Of a DNA stretch of 64,000 nucleotides, positions 51,231 through 63,893 are shown in pieces (the stretch's first letter is position 1; each line of letters begins with the position of its first letter). A model generated the notes under the pieces. It worked only from the letters and a program-made list of their open reading frames with translations, was not told the origin of the DNA and did no database searches. The position numbers and the translations under genes are program-made. The DNA lies in contig NC_037600.1 of NCBI RefSeq assembly GCF_003073045.1, positions 12,400,515 to 12,464,514 on the forward strand, read 5' to 3'. Origin of the DNA: Pomacea canaliculata (taxonomy: Eukaryota > Mollusca > Gastropoda > Architaenioglossa > Ampullariidae).

Positions 51231-54200
51231 TGATGGCAGTTTGCATCAACTCCAAAAGTTTGTTCTGTCAAGTGGAGGAACATTCTTTGATTTATTTTCC
51301 AGATCGACGTCACTGTCAAAATTGACCCTTGCATTTCGTCATCACAGCCAGATCATCATAGTCGGCAAACTAATCAGGAGAAAGATTTCAAGACAGATGC
51401 TCTCTGATTTTGTAGGAAGGATGTTTTTGTTTTCCTTCTGACGTGTTGTCTGGTGACTTTTTGTGAAATCTGTACAACCCCTAGATTGCAGATACTTTCA
51501 ACTGTGACAAGTTACAAGAACAGTATGACCATTGTCTTGCCTGGATATGCCCGATTTGAGCTTAGTAAAATGATGGTTCCTGTTGTGTCTTGACCACACA
51601 GCGTTGCTGAAACATTCTGCACAAAATAGGTGGCGATTTTTGTCAGAAGAGAGGTTTTCATGAATCTTGCTAATTCTTAAGATTATAATAGCTTTCTGAT
51701 TTGTCCACTATCTTTTTATGTAAAGAATAGACATAACTGTTCTAGAAATCTTTATAAAATGTTTATTTAAATAGGTTAGGTAAGCTGGGTTTGGGATTAT
51801 TCAGTCTGATTTTGAACTGCTGTGAAGCATAGTTCTGTTAGTTACATGAGGATGTCAGTAAGAAAAGAATCAAAAACTTGGTTGAAAGATGGCTCAGAGA
51901 TTCCACTAACCTATCTTGCTGCCTCTTTACATGAAGTTTCAGGGATGTCATTGTCATTGTTCAATCTTATGCACTATGTTCCTCTGTTTGCTGGGTTTTT
52001 TTCTTCTTGACTAGGATACTTTTGTTTGTTGCACAGTTGCTGAAATGTTAAAATTGCTTCCATGCCAGAAATGTCAACAAACATATACAGTAATAGCTGA
52101 AAATGTGCAGCTTGCAGAGTTTTATACACCAGGAAGTAGTGAAGTATCGGCCTTGCTGTGTTTGTGCTTTTGGTAAAGGAATATCATTGTACTCAACATC
52201 AGCCATCATTGATGATGCAAAGTAGATTAAACTTTTTTCAATGATAGAAGCAGACGTTTGCAGGATTTATTGCCTGTAAGTGGACCATATATTTGGGGAA
52301 TAACTCCCTTGTCAGTTGTATGTAATTAGTTGGTCAGTGGCTATAGTAGTCGAAGCAGAACATATTTATTTATTTGAATCATCATATGAAAGACTAGAAG
52401 ATATATATATTATTGTAGACTTAGATAAATTTTACAGTATGGGCATTTTGAGGTGAAAAAAAGTGCAAGAGATTCACATCTTCATTGGAAATGAACAAGA
52501 TTTTTCAAGATTATGTTTAACTGCATGAGATGTTCCTGATGGATGTGACATCATGACCTTTGACACAGATATAGATAAATTATTGTGTATTATCATGAAA
52601 ATTATTTATCTTTGATGAGAGATGAACTATATTGTTTATCACCTTGAAGATCCATGGCTTGTGGAATTATGTTGAATACTAAAATACAAGAATTGTTGAC
52701 TCTTGTTGATCATACCTATTACACTTTATACTGAAAATTCCGAACATGGGAAATACATTTATGAAGATTCCTTGACCTTTGGCGAAGGTGAGAACAGTTT
52801 ACAGCATTGTGTTTTGTCTTAAAGTATGGTCAGTGCTTGCTGAGTGCTAAATTCTTCTTGTTGTCAAACAGATTTGTGACCTATGGTAACACATGACATG
52901 ATGACCTGCACATATCGTTTTGACCTTTGTTTTTTCCCCCTCTCTCTCTGCCAGTGATGCTGTGTGTGATGCCTAGACTGCTGTGGCATTTAGAGTTTGT
53001 TTACCGTTATTGCATACATACAGTGTGATCATTAGCTGTATCATTATATTTATAGTTATTTGAGTTTTCCTTTGCCAGTGGTGATTTAGCTGAATGATGA
53101 ATCCTGTCTGTTTTCTTACCTCATTGCAGTTCTCCTAGCGTTTAGTCCACCCCATTTTTCTTCCTCCAAAACTCCATAGCTAGCTGCAAGTTTTATAAAG
53201 CCTTGCTTAATAAATTGCACACTTATTTTTCTTGATGGCTCTTTATCTTTGAGCATGATTATAGAGTTGTGTGATGGCTGAAACACCTGTCACATTTTAT
53301 ATTTGTAAAGAGAGGGATGCACCATATACCCTATGGTTGCTTGGCCCTGTGGAAGGCATTGTATAGTTTCAATACTTTGGTGACCTCAGTAATAGTAATT
53401 GGTGGCTGTCCAGTTCCTCCTGTAAAGACGCTTATGCTGCAGTCCATACATACAGATATCTCTTGGTCTTGCCAGGCTAGCCGAACCACCCCTGTTCATC
53501 CTTTTGCCGTCTGCAGAGGGAGTCCTCACCAAGTCTTTTGCAGCAGGTGCTGATAATCTGATGATAACAGGAACAGAAACTTGCCACTACCGTAATAGCA
53601 TGTAGAGTCTGTGCCATCTTACATCTTGCTAGCAGCACAACGCATCATGTTGCCATAGGTAACACAGTAAGAATAAAGTTCCTATTCAAACTCTCTTTCC
53701 CGTCACTTCTTCAGCTTTGCTTTGAATATCTTGGAAGCAGGCCATCATGAGGCAGTTGTGGATAGAGGAGAAAGGGCTGGAGGCCAGAAGTAGTTGAAGA
53801 GTTACAGGCTAGTTCAGTTTCTTGCCAGAATCCGTTGCAAATTTGTGGCTTTTGCAGTTGCATTACATGTACAGATTTTCAGATCAGCAGCATTGTTACA
53901 CTGTAACAGGATGCTGCTTTTGTCCCTCTTGTGAAGGAAAGCATCTACATATGCAAATCCAAAACCTGGTTGTGCTGTATGCTGGCATTGAAAGTTCCTA
54001 ATCTCTCCTATAGTGTGCATACAACGTAGAATGACCTACACATTGCTTACCTGTAGGCAGCCATTTCTGTTATGCTTGATGCAAATGTGTCATTGTTCTC
54101 TTGAGTAATAACTATGACTGTTGTTATTTTCACCAGAATATAAGAACTGTTATAAAGGCATTTTTTTTAAATTCTAATGCAGATGGTTGGTTATGTGTTT

Positions 54201-54523
54201 TACATTAGGTGATTGTTTATTTTCAGGAAAATACAATAACTTAGATTTTTGTGGTTTAAGATGACTGTTTTCCAAGGCAGCAAGATTCATGCATGAACTA
54301 TTCCTGAACAAGCAAAAAAAACAAACATTTGTTGTAAGCAGATATGAAGATTGATGATTCTTCATTTTTCTTTTGTTTGTGATTTTGTGTTTTAGAAAGG
54401 GATTGCCCTGTAAATGAGCTGGGTCAGCATGGAGGGTCTGATAATCCTTACTCTTGTGCTGTGTATTTTGTGTGAATTTTGTTTGTTCTATGCAACAGAA
54501 TCCATGACTTGGACTTTTGAGTT

Positions 54524-54690
54524 GGAGGTCCGGTGACGAAACTGTCACCAATACAGTAAAAGTTGGCTGTCTTGGGTTCAGCTCTTGTCTTGGGCACGCT
54601 GTTCTTTCTCTGTATGTGGCATTTGTTTACAGGACTGGCTGCCTTTGCCATAATATAGCCTGAGCTTGGCATAAAACACTAATCCCTTTC
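54524..54690 (+). mobile_element. tRNA-derived SINE, copy 4
   Basis: GGAGGTCCGGTGACGAAACTGTCACCAATACAGTAAAAGTTGGCTG-type sequence, with GGGTTCAGCTCTTGTCTTGG and TATGTGGCATTTGTTTACAG. It matches copies 1-3 with a deletion in box A. The shared downstream block (GCATAAAACACTAATCC) matches GCGTAAAACACCAGTC in copy 2, so the family body extends beyond the tRNA part. Confidence 0.72.
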
Positions 54691-57600
54691 GACTTTTTGG
54701 TTAGTTAGTCATTCAGACCTAGGTAGTGATAATGGAAAAAATACTTACATGACATATTAGAAGAAACAAATGTTATGATATTGTGTGCCAGAAGATATTG
54801 CAGAGCAGCAGAAACACAGGATGAAAGTGGATGTGTTCAGTTCAAAGCCCTGCTGGTAAATTTACTGGTGTGTCAGATTTGAGCCCTGTGCTGAGTCGTC
54901 TTGGATTACAGAAATGCTGTAGTCATCTCACTAAATATCAACTTTTTTAAAGGGAGAACTCACCCTAAATCCCCTTTATTTCCAATTTTGAAACTCACAG
55001 TAAGAAATAACTGACTTTTCATATATCTCGTCATCGTAAAAGTTAGCATCAATTATCATTTCTTAGTGTCAGGAAGTATCATAAATGAAGCAGGGTATGG
55101 CTCTATGTATGTGTGTGTGAGAGAGAGATTTTTTTTAATGGTGGCAGTTGAAATTTGTGCAAATTTACAGTTTGTCTGATTTTCACCAAATTTAACTGAA
55201 GTATTCCTGTCATCTATGGTTTGGTCATGGGCTATGGTTGTACGTTGTTCCAGAGCATATTATGTTTATTGTCAATGTTCTAAGATGTTATCATGGTGGG
55301 TCCAAAGGAAATACAATGCAGAAGATATTTTGGCATAAACCTGATAAGCAAAGCTACTTTTGACAGTGTTGTAAATTGAGAAAGTATCCTATCCCATCAT
55401 AGATGCACACAATTATTTTTTGTTTTTTTTGAAAGAACACACAAATATTTTAGATCTGATCTGCATCAGAGTTTTGTTCATGTAATCCAGCCACACTTAT
55501 GGTCACTTACAAAGATTTTCTTTTGCCTGCTTGAATTTATTATTAATAAAGCTTGTGAGGAATGAAATTATTCTCTGGGTGTCATATAATTTCACTTTGA
55601 GTTTTGGTGCAGTCATTTCAAATCAGTCACAGCACCAGGCTTGCGGTTCAGCTCTCATGTTAATGTGATGATATGCATACATATTGCTTTTTTGTGTTTT
55701 CACAGAAACGCTACATTTTTACTGCTGTTTTACTCATGGCCTTGAACTTGATTGTGCGCAGCTTTCTGCTATTTTTCCATGCATGTTCTGTGTTTTAACA
55801 CCACCATTATAAAGTGCAACTGCAAACAAAAATGCAAAAGATAGGAGAGAGGAGAGAAATGAAAATGCTACAAGAAAATTCAGGAAGGCATTATCACTAT
55901 TGTAAATTATTGTAAAAGATTTGGTTTGAAAACTCACAGGTCTTGTTTAACTTCATGTACAATATTAGATAAAACTTTCACAGTTGTGGTTGGTACCTCT
56001 AAGTAAAGACATCTTGTTCAGTCTGGTGAGGAATTCATACAGAAAACAGCCAGCGTTTCATCCATTACTAAGACACAAAACATGGAATTATGCAAGCAAA
56101 AGATAACTTCTGTAGTCCTATTCAAAACCACTAAATTTTTAATCTTACCAAAGAATAGAGCTTTGCACAAGTTCACAGCTGTAAACCATCCACACTTGCA
56201 ACTGTGTTTCCTTGTAAATACCATTATGCATTGTTTCAGCCAACCTCTGTGAAATTTCAGACGATTTGTAATTATGTAAGGTACTTTTTAGCTGCAGTGC
56301 AGATAATCTTTTCCACATGCAGTCCGTGTTTTAAGATATCTGTACATATCTTGAGTCAGTCAGAGAGGTGTGGCACTTGTAAGAAACGATTTTAGAATGT
56401 ACATTTTTAAAATTTGCTACCTTCAGGGGAAAGCTGCATAGAACTTATATGAAAACTGGACTGTTGGCTGTTTGCTAAGACCAGCACTTACCCTTGCACA
56501 GAGTTGTAAGCCCTTTGACAGCCAGTATTTGGAACCACATTGAAATTCATAATTTTATTTGCAGACTTACAATAACTGCATTGCTTAGATACCTTTCAAC
56601 TTATTTTTATCTTTTTGGCAAGAAGTCATTGACCTTCCCATCCCATGGCTTAAAGCTAAAAACCTGAAATCACAACAGACTAAAGATTGTGTTTTTGTAC
56701 CTCCATCGTCACAAGAGCTTACATCATTTGCTCTTCATGTTGATTGTGAATCAGCAAGCCCACTTGGCTTGGGGCCTCACTCAAAATGATAACTGGGAAA
56801 GTTAGTCTGCAAGCAGTCTTAGATAAGATAAACATCTGTGGTAATAGGGATGGCATACCTGCAGTGAGGTGCGGGTGTGTAGCTAGCCTTGCCTTTATGC
56901 ATCCGAGATGCATTTGGTTTGGTAAAGTTGACAGAGTTCTTTGTGTACATAAGGCACTGAATGTGTGATGTGTACCCAGAATGCAAAGTTGAAGGCCACA
57001 TAGTGATGGTGTGCATAGCCCAAGAGGGACACCTTTCATGATGTACAGAGTATGGTTGTAGTTTTCATGATGCATAAACCCCATTCTGTCACCAGTAAAA
57101 TCGGCTTTCAGTTACAGCTTGTGCATTTTATTTTGAGCTAAACTGGCAGGTTATCTTATGACCATCAAACTGCAACTTCTGCTTTTCTTCTTAAATTTTA
57201 AATGGTCAGTATCTGACCACCATATGACTTAAAAATTTCTATAAGCCTTGTAAGAGAGAGACAAAAGGCCTAGGTGATGTTAAAGTGGATTTTCTAGTTA
57301 GCTACTTTGAGTTGTATCCAATTATGTGTTTTATTTTTGTTTTGTTTTGGTGTGTAGATATTCAACAAATGTTTTCAATTGAGTGCTGTAATTTTTTGCA
57401 TTTGAGCGAGCTCGAACATAAGTGGAAGAATTTATTTTTATTGCTACTGTTTGGTTCAGCATATATTTAAATGTTGTGCGATACTGAGAGACTTTAGAGG
57501 TATTGTCTTTGAATGGTGTATCATTCTCAGAAAGTCACTTTCCTTTGTGACTAAATTTTGTACAAATAGCTCCGTTTAGTGTTGGTGACTTGTGTTCAAG

Positions 57601-57869
57601 TACTACCATGTAACATTGCTGTGTTTTATATTGATTTTTAAATACTTTGGGTAGATACATTTCTCATGATTAAGAGCACTTGGGATAAAATAAATACTTA
57701 AGTGCAAAGGTCACTTGAGTGTCAGAACATTTTGATTTTTTTAATGTTTCTTTTCACATTGAAGTCTTAATATATCTTGGTGTTCTCATAAAGTCGTTTA
57801 GAAGACGAAAGAATAAAGAGAATGAGGAAGAGTGATGGCACATAATAGTGTTGTGTGAGTAGCCAGCAA

Positions 57870-58190
57870 TTAAGGACAATCACCCTAGAGGGTGTAGTTA
57901 TGAAGCAAGGGTGAGTTGGTGCCTGAGGCATAACATAGAAAACTCAAGGAAAAGCGTCGGTTTCCAGACTTATAAGCAGTGTACAGAACCCTGCTGATGT
58001 TGTTTTACTCTGGAGCTGTAGTTAGAAAGTGGTGGCAAAAGTGTTCTCGAGTAAAGAAAAATGAAGCAGTCTGTGGGGTCTGGATACCTCGTTATAACTT
58101 CAGAAACAAGACACTTACTCTTTTGAGTTGCCACATTTCGCTGTGGGGAACTGACTTACTCTAGCTTCAAAACTACAGCCCCAGGCCTGT
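57870..58190. repeat. Dispersed repeat with GTTATGAAG and TTATAACTTCAGAAACAAGAC motifs
   Basis: Contains GTAGTTATGAAGCAAGGGTG and, further on, GGGGTCTGGATACCTCGTT with ATAACTTCAGAAACAAGACA. Related blocks occur at 14690-14830, 41925-41950, 42455-42510 and 42650-42700. I take it as a non-coding dispersed repeat; its superfamily is not recognised. Confidence 0.6.
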
Positions 58191-58763
58191 AAACAGGTGG
58201 CACATGCTCTGCCTTGGGTGATCTAAACCTATGATGCACAGTCCTCAATGTGCTGGTGAAGAGCAATGAAATCAATTTTCAAACTAACAGAAAGTTAGAG
58301 GGGTGAAGGTGGGATGGCAAGAATGAGTGTCAACAAAATTTTAAGCATTCTGTACAACTGTACAGGCATTTACCAACCAGATGTGAATGTATTTAAATTC
58401 ACACACAACAATCAGCACATTTTTACCCCTAACGGCCTAACCCATAACAATAGAGACATTTTATTTCATTAATGGTTAAAAAGTCTTATTGCGCCATCTT
58501 CCTCAGCATTCTGCACTAATTCTCAAATGACTTAAGTCCTAAAGCAAATTTCTTCTTGAGTAAGAATTTTTACAAAAAGTTCTCTTTAATGTACACAGTT
58601 TCCCTAATCATAACATTAAAAGGTAATGAAACCTGAATGAAGCAGCTATGCAGAAAACCAAGCTATCCACTTGTGTTCAAGAACAGTACTCTGTATTATG
58701 AAAAATGCATAGCTTGAAATGTATAATTATTAAAAAAATGACTAGGAACCATGCTCTCATATA

Positions 58764-59142
58764 CAGGGTGGAAAGAAACTCCACATTTAAAACTGTTAAT
58801 AACTTTCTTATTGATTGATTATAGTGGAACAAGTTTTAATTCCACATAGGCAACAGTTTCTGCAATCACTGGAATATCCTCAACTGACAGCAGGAACTGA
58901 GATGGTCTGTTAGTCAGACTATGCTGAATGTGATGGTTCAACTGAGCCAAAAATTTTCTTCATATTTTGCCCACCCCTACAGGAGAAAAGTCACATTATC
59001 ACACTAAAACTCTGGACAATGTTGGCGCCTATGTGAAATTTTTAACCCTGCAAACAAGTTCTATTATTCTACTGTCCATACTTGTTCCACTAAAACTGAT
59101 CAATAATTAATAAAGTTATCAACACTTCCCCTTGCCACCCTG
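58764..59142. mobile_element. Mariner-type MITE with long terminal inverted repeats and TA duplication
   Basis: A 379-bp element starting CAGGGTGGAAAGAAACTCC and ending CCCCTTGCCACCCTG, flanked by TA on both sides. The terminal inverted repeats extend for about 90 bases: both arms contain TTAATAACTTT or TGATAACTTT, then ATTGATYR and TAGTGGAACAAGT. TA insertion with CAGGGTGG ends is typical of the Tc1/mariner superfamily. There is no transposase, so it is a non-autonomous derivative. Confidence 0.82.
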
Positions 59143-60516
59143 TAGAACAAAAAAAAAGTATAACAAGAGAGGAGTATTAAATATGAACAAAATAAATTAA
59201 TATCAAACCACACAGAGATGACCATTCATCTATGCATGTGCGGTACACCTCAAAATCCAAACCATATATCGATACAGAAAAACCAAACAAAAATTAATGA
59301 ATAAGCTACCTTTCAACTAAAAACCCTAGAATGTTCAGCCCTTCCAATCAATTTGTACCAGCACCAATACATTTTGAAATACTAATATATAATCAAACTT
59401 AAAAGTTCACCATGCCTGTTATTACATTTCTATAATTATTTCAACGAAGTGTGGGCAGGTCTAAAACTGTTATCCCATACCCTATCTCTCAGAGAACCCT
59501 AAATTTTTAAGTACAGCACAGTTTTGAATTCCTGCACCAAAAATTAAAGTATGTATATTTAACAACTGTAAGACTAGCTTAAAATGGTTGGCACGCAGGA
59601 TAGAACAGAAATCAATATTAACTTATTGCTGTGTGCAGTTAAGTACACAATTTTTATTTTATAAATTATAAACAGGAGCATTGTATGGAGGGCAACAAAG
59701 TGTCTTTTAAGAGTTAACATCTGAAATGTTTCTAAGTTTAACTGACACTGAGTAGATAAGCCTTTATGCATTAGATTAGGTCTACCTACACCAGCAAGCG
59801 CCAGCTGACTGACCTCCACCTATTGTCTTTTAAACATGATCAAACTGGAATGAGTAGGTGGCCTAAATACCTGCATATCAATCACTGCATAAAATACCAA
59901 ATAAAATTACAAAAATACATTGTGTTTTGAATTGATGCAGTCACACATAAAGAAGACATCCTAACTTTCGTTTACACTGTGATCATTTGTGTTCCTAATA
60001 AACATAGCTAAATATTAAAAATTCGCATCACAGAGTCCTACAGAGCACCCTGCCTATACCCATGCCTCAGGATTAAAAAGTAATACACTCACAACTCTAG
60101 CTTGTGCATGTCTGTCTGTTTTTGAGACTCTGACATATCAAAATGAATTAAAACTTCAAGCAGCCATTCATTAGCATGCTATATGCCCATTTGCATATAA
60201 TTATAGCAACTCATTTACATTGCTTACAAACAGACCATAATTGTGGCCCATCAGCTTAAAAGCTGAGTGGACAGCAAAGTAACATTGCAAAGTACTGAAG
60301 GGAAAGCGTATGACGACAACTGGCTTCACCATACTTGTACGGTATATTTTTGGAAATGACAACTGGCCATATGTCTGTGAAACAAATACATCATACTCCT
60401 CTCCACTGAAATACTTCCATTCTCCACACTGTTTCAAGACATTTAGATCAAAGCAACCAGAGCAATTTAAAAAACAACAGATCTGACAACACAGTTTATA
60501 GGAATGTTGGACAGGG

Positions 60517-60536
60517 CATACTTCGTGCGAAGTATG
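60517..60536. other. Perfect 9-bp palindrome with 2-nt spacer
   Basis: CATACTTCG-TG-CGAAGTATG, a 20-base inverted repeat, about 420 bases beyond the QSOX stop on its 3' side. It could form a tight hairpin in a QSOX 3'-UTR. It may be coincidental. Confidence 0.5.
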
Positions 60537-60955
60537 TTATATAGATTGATATAAAAAAAATCACAGCATTTAATTATAATTTACATAAAAGTACAGATGA
60601 CAAACTAATTGAAGAGCTGAAAAAAGTATGGAAGATCTGTTGACAAGCTTGGTAACAATTCTTAGAAATAGTTTATTAAAACCCTGTCAATCTCAAGGCA
60701 ATAAAAAAGTTTTAATCTTAATAAAGACTATTTTGCCTCCCTTTTTCCCTCAAAAATAACCAGATTCTTTCTTTTCATGTGCAGATTTTTCATTTAACTG
60801 CTTGCTTATGCACTCCATGACCACATTAACATTCAAACTTTATAGCTGTTGATAAAAACATTCTATGAAATGCTTTGAAAGAAATTATGTGGCTGTATGG
60901 AGGCAAAAGTTTACAAAGTTCTACCACAAGAATCCCTTCTTATACCAAATAACAC

Positions 60956-61231
60956 TCAAACAGGCGGACAGCTGGAGCAAGGCAATCGATAACGTTTCCG
61001 GCTTATAAAATGATAATAAAGGAAAAGAATAATTACAGCACAGCAGATGTAGAATGCCATGCACACCCCAATGTCAATCTGACTGAAACCCCACTTGGCT
61101 GATAAGTCACTGTACCTGGGATTAACTAGAAAATCTTGGTTTTTATGTTTTACCTGCTGAGGATCAGCATTGTCTCCCTTACTGTCATGCTTTTTCTCAT
61201 TGTCGTTTAATTTTTCACCATGAACCATCAA
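60956..61231 (-). CDS. QSOX C-terminal membrane-anchor segment (separate frame)
   Basis: Encodes a Lys/Asn/Asp-rich stretch ([20 protein letters not shown]) and then ADIDIG-like [20 protein letters not shown], one transmembrane helix with a basic tail ([11 protein letters not shown]), ending at a stop at 60956-60958. Vertebrate QSOX1 long form has the same layout. It is not in the frame of the catalytic exon: that exon stops at 61261, and this frame has its own upstream TGA at about 61245. It may belong to an alternatively spliced long isoform or be separated by indels. Confidence 0.65.
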   Translation of the reverse strand: MMVHGEKLNDNEKKHDSKGDNADPQQVKHKNQDFLVNPRYSDLSAKWGFSQIDIGVCMAFYICCAVIILFLYYHFISRKRYRLPCSSCPPV

Positions 61232-63893
61232 GCTCGTTTGGCTTTCTCAGTAGGAGCATTTTAATTCGTTTCAAATCTGCATCCTTTTGCTTTTTTTCCC
61301 ACCAATCCATTTCTATACTGCTTCCATTTCTTGATGAGGGATGCCATAGGTGTCTCTGTATCTTCTTCTGAAGTAATCTGGATGATGCTATCTTTGCTGA
61401 AGAACTTGACCAAGAAGAAAAACGTTGCTGATGTGTTCCACTTAGGAGATTGGTCCGAATCTGGGGTTATCACCATATGGCATTCGGGACAGTCGGATGC
61501 TGGTGGAAACTGGACCTTCGGATGTTGTGGATCCTCGGAAACGTCTCCGTGAAGACGTTTGTTTGCACGGTTGTGTGCATTCCACAGCCAAATTACTGCA
61601 TCACGTGGTTTGTGTACCTCATCTTCAATTGTTGCCGCCATTTTGAGAAAGTTCTGAGAACACTCCTGACATCCAAAGAAGTGTTTCATGTATCCACTTA
61701 TGGAAAGAAGTACCTCCTGGGGATTTACTGCTGAAATAATTTAAAAATAAAAATCATTTGGAAATCTTTAGCATGTGTTCAAATAAAACAGTTGATATTC
61801 ACAGAGACTATAAAATTTACCTCACCTCACAAGACAGCATACTAATGTCCTCTCATATACAGATTTTGAGAGAAAAATTTCATGTGCTTCTAGAAGTAAA
61901 AAGACAGCAAGACCTGCAGTAACAAATCCACACTTTCATTAGCTTCAATACTATTGTTACCATAGGTAATTTTTTGGCCTCTCTCTCTCTCACACTTCCA
62001 ACCTTTGCTAAATATAATGGCTTCATATATTTATCTCTTGATCGAGCTTTGCATGGAAAAGACCCAGGTGAAGAAGGTCAATTGTTCTCGTCATCCTAAA
62101 GCTTCCCTCAAGCTGAGGAAAATTAAAGACTAGTACTGCTACCTTTCTGGTCTGGGCAAGCTGTTATCTTGTAGACTTGATCAGACTCAAACCTTAATGA
62201 AAGGAAATCTGAAAACACTACAGCTTGGTCAAAGGAATATAGCAGCCAGGGTATCAGCACCTAATGACTTACCTTTGGCGTTGTCATAGGCAGACACAGT
62301 CAAAACATGAAAAAGTGTCCACATGCTGCATGGGTAGCCACGGTAACCAGGTTGGCTACCTTTGCACTCTACCCAGGAGACTCGTTTTGGCAGGAATGCA
62401 TTCTTGTCCTACGAGCACAGTGCAAATCAAAATCAAGGAAAGACTGTGCATGTGGTACCAACACAAACATTAAATTTGCAAGAATAGAAAGGATTGAAAG
62501 TACGAATGCCAAACTTGATTCTGAAACAAACTTGAGTAAACCTTAAATGATTCATCATTTTTGGACCAGTGCAAGAAAGTAAGTGTTATAGTTTTGTATG
62601 CCACTGGCACATCATAGAAGAGCTTCTAGTGAACAGGCAGCTGGAAAGAGCCATTTGTCAAACAACGCAAACAAAGATTTGTTTAACAGTCTGGATGAAC
62701 TAAACCAAGAGACTTCGGGAAAATGGTGTATTACAGTTCAATCAGTTCATAACTGTTTTTCACCTGAATGCTTTCCACTGCCTCCAGCCAGCTCTCTCCA
62801 GTCAAGGGTTCTTTCAGTTCTGCCAGATGATTAGCTAATTTCCACAGAAATGCCACAACTTCTTTTCGTCCTGGAAAGAACTAGCAAATAAGATATTTAT
62901 TAGACTGACAAGAAAAACTGTACTGCTGAAGTTAGAAAGCTGTTAACACACACACACAAGGTATTAAGCTAGCCAAATCAGCCTTCAAGCAACAAGCTGC
63001 ATCTTATCTCAATCTACCACACTAAGGGTCCTATGAGTCTGACAAAAGCTGTTTTAGCCATATTGTCATCTTAAACTCCTAAGGCGTAAAAATAAAAGAA
63101 GTTGAAATGTTCCTGGAAGGTAAAAAGTTTATTACCTTGGCTAGAGTGGTGATAAAGTTTCTCAAAGCATCAAGCTTCTGGCCTTCAATTGTCTTACAGA
63201 TGGCCACTTCCTGTCGCAAACTATAGTGAAGGGCAGATTCAAGATCCAGCATATGAACTCCCAACCTGCAGGACATGGGAACAACAGGTGAATGAATGAA
63301 AGTTATTATGTAAACAAGTTAATTTACATCTTCCATGTCTCTACATCCCATACATACCTAAAACTAGTTTATCTACTGGAGAAAATTTAGCAAAGCAATA
63401 AAAAAAAACATTTGTGTTTGCTGTGGTGATAATTTCAATGTAAAGACCAAAGTAATTCTGTCAGTAAAATATCAACAAGTGATTTATCTCTCAGGTCTAA
63501 ACAGTAAAAGTCTCTCACTTCATTAAGTGTTTTGACAATGTATGTTCATCTGAACTGTAAAGAGTTAACACAAAAAAAACTACTAAAAAATAATGGACAA
63601 TTAGGCATAAAAGTTACACGAAGCGTGATTTAAACCATGAAAATAATAATCATCTCTACATACATATCTCACAAATTACAAAATCACAAATTAGCAGACC
63701 TGAAAGATGAGAAGTTTGTGGTAAGGAAATGGCCATATTATCTTCCTGCAGGAAGTGAACCACCCCATCATTAACTTGCTTGTCTTCATCATGAACTATT
63801 TTCAGTTTCTTCCCTTCATGATTGATGTGGCCAACCAAGTTCAAGAGGGTGTCCACAAATCGATGCCGATCCGAGTCTGCCTGTCCAGTGCCA
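60956..63893 (-). CDS. Quiescin sulfhydryl oxidase (QSOX), C-terminal half, 5' end beyond window
   Basis: A FAD-dependent enzyme of the secretory pathway that makes protein disulfides and reduces O2 to H2O2. The window lacks the N-terminal thioredoxin domain. Exons on the - strand: 63700-63893 (tentative), 63136-63265 ([15 protein letters not shown], helix-rich region), 62764-62880 ([19 protein letters not shown]), 62273-62408 ([29 protein letters not shown]), 61261-61730 ([34 protein letters not shown]). The Erv CxxC (CQEC), the FAD-contact HNRAN and the distal CxxC (CPEC) are all present, so the enzyme should be active. A separate frame, 60956-61231, encodes a membrane helix ([20 protein letters not shown]) like the QSOX1 C-terminal anchor. 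All joins from 63265 to 61730 keep phase. Confidence 0.9.
61261..61730 (-). CDS. QSOX Erv/ALR catalytic exon
   Basis: The acceptor TTATTTCAG is followed by CA|GTA, so the split codon is GCA. It encodes [20 protein letters not shown] and then [11 protein letters not shown], with the reactive CxxC next to the [23 protein letters not shown] follows (the conserved WLWxxHNxxN FAD-binding stretch), then PKVQFPP and the CPEC motif. The frame ends at TAA 61261-61263 after a basic KKAKGCRF tail. A 7-A run precedes this stop on the coding strand. Confidence 0.9.
63700..63893 (-). CDS. Tentative QSOX linker exon
   Basis: The acceptor TTTTTTCAG is followed by an open frame containing [20 protein letters not shown] and [15 protein letters not shown], with a CAG|GTCTGC donor. 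Position and strand fit the segment before the helix-rich region of QSOX, where sequence conservation is low. Its end phase does not match the next exon (63136-63265). A small unrecognised exon, another donor, or a frame error must be involved. Confidence 0.5.

Larger units (their letters stand above)
51231..60955. other. Convergent intergenic and 3'-UTR region between FAM102 and QSOX
   Basis: No supportable coding gene in nearly 10 kb. The first part is likely FAM102 3'-UTR. The part near 60.9 kb is likely QSOX 3'-UTR on the - strand. It contains a SINE (54524-54690), a dispersed repeat (57870-58190), a mariner-type MITE (58764-59142) and a palindrome (60517-60536). Open frames are short and compositionally biased. 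Confidence 0.55.
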
